From Actinomycetota bacterium (GTDB lineage Bacteria > Actinomycetota > Thermoleophilia > Solirubrobacterales > Solirubrobacteraceae): a DNA stretch of 5,178 bases. A program made the position numbers and the translations under genes. Of this stretch, positions 1 through 5,112 are shown piece after piece. Location of the stretch: assembly GCA_005883255.1 (NCBI GenBank), contig VAXS01000064.1:1-5178 (forward strand), read 5' to 3'. How positions within the stretch are numbered: position 1 is the stretch's first letter; each line of letters starts with the position of its first letter. The notes under the pieces were generated by a model. The model was given only the letters and a program-made list of their open reading frames with translations. It did no database searches and was not told the DNA's origin.

Positions 1-422
1 TGGCCGGCCGGGAGGCCGCGACGGTCCTCACGCCGCACGCCGGCGAGCTGGCGCGGCTGCTCGACACCGACTCGCGGACCATCGAGGCCCACCGGCTCCG
101 TCACGTCCGGGAGGCCGCCGAGGCCGCCCAGGCGGTGGTGGTCCTCAAGGGCGACGACACCCTCGTGGCCACGCCCGGCGCTCCGGTGGGCGTGAGCGCC
201 GGAGGCAGCGCCGCGTTGGCCACCGCCGGCACCGGCGACGTGCTCTCGGGCGTGGTGGGCGCGCTGCTGGCCAAGGACCTGCACCCGTTCGACGCGGCCT
301 GCGCGGCGGTCTGGCTGCACTCCGCGGCCGGGCGCCGGGCGGGGCGGGTCCGCGGGCCCGACTCGGTCATCGCCCGCGACGTGATCGAGGCCCTGCCCCG
401 CGAGCTCGCCGAGTCGCGCTAG
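1..422 (+). CDS. nnrD: ADP-dependent NAD(P)H-hydrate dehydratase, C-terminal part (5' end outside window)
   Basis: This is the last 139 codons of a reading frame that enters from the left, with its first full codon at base 3 and a TAG stop at 420-422. The family repairs hydrated NADH and NADPH in the cytoplasm, using ADP (ATP in some members) to drive dehydration. In the visible part, TPHAGEL (residues 10-16) matches the conserved TPHxGE segment, VLKG (around residues 47-50) the nucleotide-site lysine strand, and AGTGDVLSG (around residues 75-83) the glycine-rich anion-binding loop with the catalytic aspartate near residue 79. These are hallmarks of the YjeF C-terminal, ribokinase-like fold. 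Whether an epimerase domain (NnrE) is fused upstream cannot be seen. The context fits, because nnrD and alr are often close neighbours in actinobacteria. The C-terminus looks intact. The family assignment is firm; ADP rather than ATP use is inferred from the bacterial family. Confidence 0.93.
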   Translation, partial: AGREAATVLTPHAGELARLLDTDSRTIEAHRLRHVREAAEAAQAVVVLKGDDTLVATPGAPVGVSAGGSAALATAGTGDVLSGVVGALLAKDLHPFDAACAAVWLHSAAGRRAGRVRGPDSVIARDVIEALPRELAESR

Positions 423-431
423 CGCTACCAG

Positions 432-437
432 TAGGCT
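432..437 (+). promoter_or_regulatory. Candidate -10 element (TAGGCT) of a leaderless promoter for the CBS gene
   Basis: The hexamer fits the actinobacterial -10 pattern TANNNT and ends 7 bases before the GTG at 445, so transcription would begin at or next to the start codon. No purine-rich ribosome binding site lies between them, as expected of a leaderless message. I see no good -35 at the usual distance (409-414 reads CCGAGT). A 10-base palindrome, GCGCTAGCGC (416-425), sits between the -35 and -10 positions with the nnrD stop codon at its centre. The same hexamer in the same arrangement recurs before the HIT gene. Confidence 0.5.
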
Positions 438-444
438 GGCGCCC

Positions 445-900
445 GTGGCCAGCGTGGGCGACATCATGGAGCGCGATCCCGTCACGGTCTCCCCCGACGA
501 CGACGTGGAGTCGCTCATCCGCGTCCTGCGCCGGCACGAGCTGCCCGGCATCCCGGTGGTGGACGGGGACGGGCGCTCCGTGGGGATCGTGACCGAGGCC
601 GACCTGATCCTGCGCGACGAGCAGGCGGACCTGCATCTTCCCCACCACATCGACCTCATGGGCGGCGTCATCTACCTGGAGTCGATGAAGCACTTCGAGG
701 AGCGCCTGCGCAAGGCGTTCGCCGCCAAGGTCTCGGACATGATGACCCCGGACCCCCTGACCGTGACCCCGGAGACCCCGGTGGAGGAAGCGGCGAAGAT
801 CATCTCCGAGCGCGGCCACAACCGGCTGCCGGTGGTCGAGGACGGCCGGCTGGTGGGGGTCGTCACCCGCCTCGACGTGCTCGAGGCGCTGACCCGGTAG
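445..900 (+). CDS. Paired CBS-domain protein, probable adenine-nucleotide sensor
   Basis: This is a stand-alone 151-residue cytoplasmic protein made of two CBS motifs. CBS1 covers about residues 1-60: it opens with VGDIMERDPVTVSPDDDV and continues with GIPVVDGDGRSVGIVTEADL. CBS2 covers about residues 95-150, with VSDMMTPDPLTVTPETPV followed by NRLPVVEDGRLVGVVTRLDVL. A linker of about 35 residues containing LHLPHHIDLMGG separates them. CBS pairs (Bateman modules) usually bind AMP, ADP, ATP or other adenosyl ligands, and the G-h-h-T-x-x-D segments seen in both repeats (GIVTEAD and GVVTRLD) are the usual phosphate/ribose-binding strands. No catalytic or DNA-binding domain is attached, so the target is unknown. 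The GTG at 445 is chosen because the protein then begins directly at the first CBS strand and a -10-like hexamer lies 7 bases upstream; there is no ribosome binding site. It stops 8 bases before alr and is probably co-transcribed with it. Confidence 0.9.
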   Translation: MASVGDIMERDPVTVSPDDDVESLIRVLRRHELPGIPVVDGDGRSVGIVTEADLILRDEQADLHLPHHIDLMGGVIYLESMKHFEERLRKAFAAKVSDMMTPDPLTVTPETPVEEAAKIISERGHNRLPVVEDGRLVGVVTRLDVLEALTR

Positions 901-908
901 GGGTCGCG

Positions 909-2045
909 GTGGTCCGCGCGCTGGCCAGGGTCAACCTGGCGGCGATCGAGCGCAACTGCGCGCGCCTGCGCCGCGAGCTGCGCGACGGGGCGGAGCTGGC
1001 CGCGGTGGTGAAGGCGGACGGGTGCGGACACGGGGCGGTCCCGACGGCCCGGGCGGCGCTGGCGGGCAGGGCCACCTGGCTGGCCGTGGCCACCGCGGCG
1101 GAGGCGGCGGAGCTGCGGGCGGCGGGGCTGGACGCGCCGGTCCTGGTCATGGGCGCGCTCAGCGACGAGGAGCTGCCGGTGGCGCTGCGGGCGCGGGCCG
1201 ACGTGGTCGCCTGGGACGAGCGGTTCGCGGCCCGGGCGGCCGAGCTGGCGGCGGCCCGGGAGGGACCGGCGGTGGCCGTGCACGTGAAGCTCGACACCGG
1301 CATGGGCCGGCTCGGCACCCGCGACCCCGCCCAGGCGCGCCGGGTGGCCGACGCGGTCGCGCGCGCGGGGGAGCTGCGGCTGGCCGGGGCCATGACCCAC
1401 TTCGCCACCGCCGACGAGCCCGGGGCCGACGACGGCTTCTTCGAGGCGCAGCTGGAGCGCTTCGCCACCTTCGCCGAGACGCTGCGCTCCGAGCATCCCG
1501 GCCTGCTGGTCCACGCCGCCAACAGCGCCGCCACGCTGCGCTCGGCCGCCGCCCACTTCGACCTGGTGCGCTGCGGCGTCGCCACCTACGGGCTGGACCC
1601 CTTCCACCAGGACCCGGCGGCGCGCGAGCTCGAGCCGGCGCTGGAGCTGCGCTCCTACGTGGCCGCGCTGAAGCCCTCCGCGCGCGGGGAGAGCGCGGGC
1701 TACGGCCGGCGCTTCGTGGCCGAGCGCGACACGGTCCTGGGCGTGCTGCCGATCGGCTACGGGGATGGGTGGCGGCGCGGCCTCTCGAACAATGCGGAGG
1801 TGCTGGTGGGAGGCGCCCGGGTCCCGCTGGTGGGGACCATCTCGATGGACAACCTCACCGTCGACCTGGGGCCGGCGCCCTCCGCCGGCGTGGGCGAGCC
1901 GGCCGTGCTGATCGGCGCCGCCGGCCAGGAGCGGATCACCGCCGAGGAGGTGGCCCGGCGCCTGCACACGATCAACTACGAGATCACCTGCGGGCTGACC
2001 GCCCGCGTGCCCCGCGCCTACCACCGCGACGGGGAGCCGGCGTGA
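909..2045 (+). CDS. alr: Alanine racemase (PLP-dependent), with an altered PLP-lysine motif
   Basis: The product, 378 residues and normal for the family, interconverts L- and D-alanine in the cytoplasm to supply D-Ala for peptidoglycan. The N-terminal TIM-barrel carries the PLP lysine K35 in AVVKADGCGHG. HVKLDTGMGRLG contains K127 (equivalent of the carbamylated lysine of the Geobacillus enzyme) and R134. MTHFATAD follows, then R221 in LVRCGVATYG, which should face the pyridine nitrogen. In the C-terminal domain Y265 in SAGYGRRF is the second catalytic base, followed by PIGYGDGWRR, SMDN (M313-D314) and TINYE. All core catalytic residues are therefore present. The oddity is C39, where the family normally has tyrosine (VKANAYGHG type). 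The GTG at 909 begins just before the first conserved strand, and GGGG at 900-903 is a weak ribosome binding site. The cca start overlaps the stop, suggesting coupled translation. Confidence 0.96.
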   Translation: MVRALARVNLAAIERNCARLRRELRDGAELAAVVKADGCGHGAVPTARAALAGRATWLAVATAAEAAELRAAGLDAPVLVMGALSDEELPVALRARADVVAWDERFAARAAELAAAREGPAVAVHVKLDTGMGRLGTRDPAQARRVADAVARAGELRLAGAMTHFATADEPGADDGFFEAQLERFATFAETLRSEHPGLLVHAANSAATLRSAAAHFDLVRCGVATYGLDPFHQDPAARELEPALELRSYVAALKPSARGESAGYGRRFVAERDTVLGVLPIGYGDGWRRGLSNNAEVLVGGARVPLVGTISMDNLTVDLGPAPSAGVGEPAVLIGAAGQERITAEEVARRLHTINYEITCGLTARVPRAYHRDGEPA

Positions 2046-3442
2046 GGGGCGCGCTCGACGTGGCCCGCGCTGCCTTGCCGGACGAGGGCGTCTGGGTCGT
2101 CGGCGGCGCGCTGCGCGACCGGCTGCTGGGGCGTCTCACCGACGACGTCGACCTGGTGACCACCGGCGACCCGCGGGCGCAGGCCCGCGCGATCGCCCGG
2201 GCGGCGGGCGGGACCTCGTTCCGGCTGTCGGGCACCCACGGCGCCTGGCGGGCGATCGCGCCCGACCGCTCCTGGCACGCCGACGTCATGCCGCTGGAGG
2301 GCGGCGGCATCGAGGAGGATCTCGCCCGCCGTGACTTCACCGTCAACGCGCTGGCCGAGCCGCTCGCCGGCAACGGCCTGATCGATCCGTTCGGAGGCGC
2401 CCGCGACCTCGAGGCCCGCCTGCTGCGCCGCGTCTCGGAGCGCACGTTCTCGGACGACCCCCTGCGCGTGATGCGCCTGGTCCGCCTGACGCTGGAGCTC
2501 GACCTGCAAGCCGAGCCCGAGACCGTCGCCGACGCCCGCGCCCACGCCCGGGGGCTGGAGCGGACGGCCCCCGAGCGGGTGTTCGGCGAGCTGCGGCGCA
2601 TCCTCTCGGTCCCGCGACCCGACCGCGCGGTGCTGGCGCTCGACTCGGTGGGAGCGCTGGAGCCGGTGCTGCCCGAGGTGGCGGCGCTGCACGGTGTCGA
2701 GCAGAGCCGCTTCCACCACCTCGACGTGTTCGACCACACGCTGATGGTGCTGGAGCGGTTGGCGGCGCTGGAGCAGGACCCCGAGCCGGCGCTGGGAGAG
2801 CACGCGGCCGCGGCGATGGCGGTGCTGGCCCAGCCCCTGGGCGACGAGCTCACGCGGGGCCAGGCGCTGCGCCTGGGCGCCCTGCTCCACGACGCCGCCA
2901 AGCCCCAGACTCGGGCGGTGACGCCGGAGGGGCGGGTGACGTTCCTGGGCCACGACGTTGCCGGGGCGGAGCTGGTCCGCGGCGCGCTGGCTCGGCTGCG
3001 CGCGTCCGAGCGGCTGCGGGCCTATGTCGCCGCGCTCACCGCGCACCACCTGCGGCTGGGCTTCCTGGTCCACGAGCGCCCGCTGCCGCCCCGGACGGTG
3101 CACGCCTACCTGCGGACCTGCGAGCCGGTGGAGGTGGAGGTGACCATCCTCTCGGTCGCCGACCGGCTGGCCACGCGGGGCGACCGGGCCGACGACGCGA
3201 TCGCCGCCCACCTGGAGCTGGCGCGCGAGCTCCTGGGCGCGGCGCTGCGCTGGCGCGAGGAGGGACCGCCCCGGCCGCTGCTGCGTGGCGACGAGCTGGC
3301 CCGCGAGCTGGGAATCGTGCCGGGGGCCGCGCTGGGTGAGCTGATGGCCGAGCTGGAGGCGGCGCAGTTCGCCGGGGAGGTGCGCACGCGAGCCGAGGCC
3401 GTGGCCCACGCCCGCGAGCGCCTGGCGGCGGGGCGGCGATAG
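2042..3442 (+). CDS. cca: CCA-adding-type tRNA nucleotidyltransferase with HD domain
   Basis: This 466-residue class II nucleotidyltransferase probably adds or repairs the 3'-CCA end of tRNAs. The catalytic head shows VVGGALRD (residues 19-26), the metal-binding D35-x-D37 in DDVDLVT, and RRDFTVNAL (R96-L104, the nucleotide-ribose motif). DPFGGARDLEARLLR and DDPLRVMRLVRL follow, and ERVFGELRRIL (from E178) fits the neck/body motif D region. The C-terminal half is an HD phosphohydrolase domain: H232 in FDHTL, H283-D284 in LLHDAAKP, H304, H335-H336 and D374 in VADRL, so its metal ligands look intact. HD domains in such enzymes can have phosphatase or phosphodiesterase activity. The start is the GTG at 2042, sharing GTGA with the alr stop; GGGGAG at 2031-2036 is a plausible ribosome binding site. 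The frame stays open far upstream inside alr, but that part is low-complexity. Alternatives are a CC- or A-adding specialist or a poly(A) polymerase, which sequence inspection cannot separate. Confidence 0.9.
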   Translation: MRGALDVARAALPDEGVWVVGGALRDRLLGRLTDDVDLVTTGDPRAQARAIARAAGGTSFRLSGTHGAWRAIAPDRSWHADVMPLEGGGIEEDLARRDFTVNALAEPLAGNGLIDPFGGARDLEARLLRRVSERTFSDDPLRVMRLVRLTLELDLQAEPETVADARAHARGLERTAPERVFGELRRILSVPRPDRAVLALDSVGALEPVLPEVAALHGVEQSRFHHLDVFDHTLMVLERLAALEQDPEPALGEHAAAAMAVLAQPLGDELTRGQALRLGALLHDAAKPQTRAVTPEGRVTFLGHDVAGAELVRGALARLRASERLRAYVAALTAHHLRLGFLVHERPLPPRTVHAYLRTCEPVEVEVTILSVADRLATRGDRADDAIAAHLELARELLGAALRWREEGPPRPLLRGDELARELGIVPGAALGELMAELEAAQFAGEVRTRAEAVAHARERLAAGRR

Positions 3443-3445
3443 GCT
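3440..3445 (+). promoter_or_regulatory. Candidate -10 element (TAGGCT) overlapping the cca stop codon, leaderless promoter for the HIT gene
   Basis: This is the same hexamer as the one before the CBS gene, ending 6 bases before the GTG at 3452. Its first three bases are the TAG stop of cca. No ribosome binding site lies between it and the start, so a leaderless transcript beginning at or beside the GTG is the simplest reading. The -35 position (around 3417-3422) falls in cca coding sequence and shows no TTGACA likeness. Confidence 0.5.
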
Positions 3446-3451
3446 CCCGCT

Positions 3452-3865
3452 GTGGCGCAGGACGACTGCCTCTTCTGCCAGATCGTCGCGGGGGAGGCGC
3501 CGGCCACGATCGTCGACTCCGACGAGGCCACCGTGGCGTTCATGGACATCAACCCCGCCACTCGCGGCCACACGCTGGTGGTGCCGCGCGCGCACTACGC
3601 GGACCTGGCCGAGATCCCCGACGACGAGCTGGCCACCTGCGTCCAGGCGGCGCGGCGCCTGGCCGAGCGCGCCGTCGAGCGGCTGGAGGCCGACGGCGTC
3701 AACCTGCTGAATGCCCAGGGCCGGGCGGCCTGGCAGACCGTCTTCCACTTCCACTTCCACGTGATCCCCCGCTACGAGGGCGATCCGCTGCGCCTGCCCT
3801 GGACGCCGGGTCCCGGCGACCCGGACGAGATCGCGGGCGCCGCCGCCCGGCTGCGGGACGAGTAG
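3452..3865 (+). CDS. HIT (histidine triad) family protein, HINT-like
   Basis: This small cytoplasmic protein of 137 residues belongs to the histidine-triad superfamily, whose members hydrolyse or transfer nucleotides from phosphoramidates, dinucleoside polyphosphates or aminoacyl-adenylates. It begins with CLFCQIVAGE, where C6 and C9 with H48 (PRAHY) and H99 form the probable zinc site of zinc-containing HINT proteins. The triad is H99-F-H101-F-H103-V-I-P, with H101 the expected nucleophile, preceded by AWQTVF. TRGHTLVVPRAH (about residues 37-48) is the usual family strand. The length fits HINT proteins and no other domain is attached. The GTG at 3452 puts the first zinc cysteine at residue 6, which is usual. 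It lies 9 bases after cca and runs by a one-base TAGTG overlap into the hydrolase gene. The exact substrate cannot be told from sequence. Confidence 0.94.
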   Translation: MAQDDCLFCQIVAGEAPATIVDSDEATVAFMDINPATRGHTLVVPRAHYADLAEIPDDELATCVQAARRLAERAVERLEADGVNLLNAQGRAAWQTVFHFHFHVIPRYEGDPLRLPWTPGPGDPDEIAGAAARLRDE

Positions 3866-4692
3866 TGCCGTTCGCCCGCAACGGCGCGGTGGAGATCGCC
3901 TACCGGGCGGTGGGACCGTCCGGCGGCGAGCCGGTGCTGCTGATCATGGGGCTGGGGGGCTCGGGCCGGATGTGGTGGCGCCTGGAGCCCCACGTGGCCG
4001 GCGAGCACCGCGCGCTCCTGATCGACAACCGGGGGACGGGCGACTCCGACCGCATCCGCGGGCCCATCTCGATGGCCGACCTGGCGGCCGACGCGGTGGC
4101 GGTGCTGGACGCCGCGGGCGTCGAGCGCGCGCACGTGGTCGGCGTCTCGATGGGCGGGATGGTCGCCCAGCACATCGGGCTCGACCATCGCCAGCGCGTT
4201 CGCTCGCTGGTGCTGGCCTGCACCACGGCGGGAGGGCGGTCCGGCCCGCCGCCCTGGCGCCTGCTACTCAGCACCGCCCTGCGCCCGGTGGTGGGGCCGG
4301 GGCGCACCTGGGGACTCGTGGCGCCGATCCTCTACGCGCCGGCGACGCTGCGCGACCAGCGCGCCCGCCTGCGCGAGGACCTCGACCGCCGCATCGCGGA
4401 CGCCACTCCCAGCGCCACGCTCTACGCGCAGATGGGGGCGATCAGGGGCCACGACGTCCGGGCCCGGCTGAGCGAGCTCGAGGGGATTCCCACGCTTGTC
4501 CTCCACGGGGCCGCCGACGCGCTGGTGCCGCCCGCGGCGGGCCGATACCTGGCCGAGCGGATCCCCGGCGCGCGGTTGCGCCTGATCCCGGGCGCCGGTC
4601 ACGTGATGACCACCGACGCCGAGGAGGAGGTGGCGGGCGCCATCCTCGAGCACCTGCGCGCGGCCACGGCGGGCGCGGCGCCGGTGGGCTGA
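3865..4692 (+). CDS. Alpha/beta hydrolase-fold protein, substrate unknown
   Basis: The 275-residue product is a soluble alpha/beta hydrolase with a complete catalytic triad. VLLIMGLGGSGRMWW (around residues 24-38) provides the oxyanion-hole region and LLIDNRGTGDSD is the conserved strand and turn after it. GVSMGG is the nucleophile elbow with S95, LHGAADALVP holds D218 and GAGHVMTTD holds H246. About 70 residues between the nucleophile strand and the acid strand form the cap, which normally sets the substrate; I do not recognise its class. Relatives include enol-lactone hydrolases, esterases and haloperoxidase-like enzymes, but no pathway context narrows it. No signal peptide is visible. The GTG at 3865 shares its G with the HIT stop (TAGTG), and GGGA at 3855-3858 is a weak ribosome binding site; tight overlap suggests coupling with HIT. 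The tail after about residue 262 is alanine/glycine-rich and unremarkable. Confidence 0.9.
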   Translation: MPFARNGAVEIAYRAVGPSGGEPVLLIMGLGGSGRMWWRLEPHVAGEHRALLIDNRGTGDSDRIRGPISMADLAADAVAVLDAAGVERAHVVGVSMGGMVAQHIGLDHRQRVRSLVLACTTAGGRSGPPPWRLLLSTALRPVVGPGRTWGLVAPILYAPATLRDQRARLREDLDRRIADATPSATLYAQMGAIRGHDVRARLSELEGIPTLVLHGAADALVPPAAGRYLAERIPGARLRLIPGAGHVMTTDAEEEVAGAILEHLRAATAGAAPVG

Positions 4693-4726
4693 GTGAAGCG
4701 GTCCCGCGGCCACGGCTGGTAGCGTT

Positions 4727-4742
4727 CCGGCCGCAAGGCCGG
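4727..4742 (+). repeat. Perfect 6-bp hairpin with GCAA tetraloop
   Basis: CCGGCC-GCAA-GGCCGG forms a perfect six-pair GC stem closed by a GNRA-type tetraloop, among the most stable small RNA hairpins. No T run follows, so it is not a classical intrinsic terminator, though it could end or protect the upstream hydrolase transcript. It shares its 3' arm with the next inverted repeat, so the two cannot both form in one RNA. Confidence 0.6.
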
Positions 4743-4755
4743 GTCGCGATCCGGC
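4738..4755. repeat. 18-base near-perfect palindrome GCCGGGTCGCGATCCGGC
   Basis: The sequence reads the same on both strands apart from one position pair (G4743/T4750), which would be a G-U pair in RNA. Its centre is TCGCGA. In DNA it has the form of a dimeric-repressor operator. In RNA it gives a second hairpin that competes for bases 4738-4742 with the GCAA-loop hairpin. Confidence 0.5.
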
Positions 4756-4829
4756 GGAAACACGCAGTGCGGGCGGTCGCAGGCAGATTGCTGTCTGAGC
4801 ACTCCGCGTCGTACGCAGGCACCCCACAC

Positions 4830-4836
4830 GGAGGGG
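4830..4836 (+). promoter_or_regulatory. Strong ribosome binding site of the cold-shock gene
   Basis: GGAGGGG lies with its GGAGG core five bases before the ATG at 4840. It is the only textbook Shine-Dalgarno sequence in the window, which suggests that this mRNA has a real leader and is efficiently translated, unlike the leaderless-looking CBS and HIT genes. Confidence 0.85.
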
Positions 4837-4839
4837 CAG

Positions 4840-5043
4840 ATGGCAACTGGCACGGTCAAGTGGTTCAGCGACGACAAGGGCTACGGCTTCATCACGCCCG
4901 ACGACGGCGGCCGCGATCTCTTCGTCCACTTCAGCGGTATCAGCGGGGACGGATTTCGCACGCTGACCGAGGGCGCGAAGGTCTCCTATGAGGAGGAAGC
5001 GGGGGACAAGGGCCCCAAGGCCGTAAACGTCGCCCTGATCTGA
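4840..5043 (+). CDS. Cold-shock domain protein, CspA family
   Basis: This is a complete 67-residue single cold-shock domain, the normal size for CspA-type proteins. These bind single-stranded RNA and DNA through a five-stranded OB barrel and act as RNA chaperones. [15 protein letters not shown] holds the first strand with W8 and RNP1 (K13-G-Y-G-F-I18); DLFVHFSGI holds RNP2 (L27-F-V-H-F31). The C-terminal half ends [10 protein letters not shown], as usual. All surface aromatic residues expected for nucleic-acid stacking (W8, F9, Y15, F17, F28, H30, F31) are present. The ATG follows a strong ribosome binding site. The gene is separated from its neighbours by long gaps on both sides and is probably transcribed alone. 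Codon use is slightly less GC-extreme than in the upstream genes, as is common in highly expressed genes. Whether it is cold-induced cannot be told from sequence. Confidence 0.97.
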   Translation: MATGTVKWFSDDKGYGFITPDDGGRDLFVHFSGISGDGFRTLTEGAKVSYEEEAGDKGPKAVNVALI

Positions 5044-5072
5044 CTGTCGCCACGCCGAGAGCCGAGACAGGG

Positions 5073-5094
5073 CGACGTTGAGAGCGCAACGTTG
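5073..5094 (+). terminator. Putative terminator hairpin after the cold-shock gene
   Basis: CGACGTTG (5073-5080) pairs with CAACGTTG (5087-5094) as eight base pairs, one of them G-U, around a six-base AGAGCG loop, 29 bases after the csp stop. There is no following T run, only a G run, so factor-independent termination is uncertain; high-GC actinobacteria often lack U tracts. It could instead be a regulatory structure for the next gene. A competing long-range pairing, GTCGCC (5046-5051) with GGCGAC (5071-5076), is also possible. Confidence 0.4.
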
Positions 5095-5112
5095 ACCGGG
5101 GGGGTGTGTTGA

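Larger units (their letters stand above)
4693..4839 (+). promoter_or_regulatory. Non-coding upstream region of the cold-shock gene (putative promoter and structured 5' UTR)
   Basis: The 147 bases between the hydrolase stop and csp carry no convincing gene. TAGCGT at 4720-4725 fits the -10 pattern TANNNT and would give a leader of about 105 bases. A second, weaker possibility is TTGCTG (4788-4793) as -35 with TACGCA (4812-4817) near the -10 position, giving a short leader. Several inverted repeats follow one another: CCGGCC/GGCCGG (4727-4742), an 18-base near-palindrome (4738-4755), TGCG/CGCA (4768-4781) and CAGA/TCTG (4784-4797). Long structured leaders that respond to temperature are known for cspA in Escherichia coli; a similar role here is only an inference. 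Confidence 0.45.

Noticed and set aside
416..425. Perfect palindrome GCGCTAGCGC over the nnrD stop codon
   Set aside because: Ten-base GC-rich palindromes are common at this base composition, and no second copy occurs near the other TAGGCT element, so a specific operator is not supported.
1022..2041. Long open extension of the cca frame upstream through alr, giving an 806-residue open frame
   Set aside because: The extension translates to low-complexity Gly/Arg/Ala sequence with no family motifs and lies entirely inside well-conserved alr. The conserved nucleotidyltransferase sequence begins just after the GTG at 2042.
672..3760. Long antisense open frames (about 450 and 580 residues) across the CBS, alr, cca and HIT genes
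   Set aside because: They mirror the GC-rich third positions of the + strand genes, show low-complexity composition and no domain motifs, and cross real gene boundaries.
4693..4722. Nine-codon open frame (GTG to TAG, product VKRSRGHGW) right after the hydrolase stop, ahead of the csp hairpins, resembling a leader peptide
   Set aside because: An open frame this short is expected by chance in GC-rich DNA, it has no run of a regulatory amino acid, and csp is not an amino-acid biosynthesis gene.
4768..4797. Small inverted repeats TGCG/CGCA and CAGA/TCTG in the csp leader
   Set aside because: Stems of four pairs with six-base loops are too weak and frequent to support as independent elements; they are noted only within the leader description.
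3972..4991. Open + strand frame of 339 residues across the hydrolase, the intergenic region and csp
   Set aside because: It is Arg/Gly/Ala-rich, overlaps two clearly real genes in another frame and has no recognisable domain.
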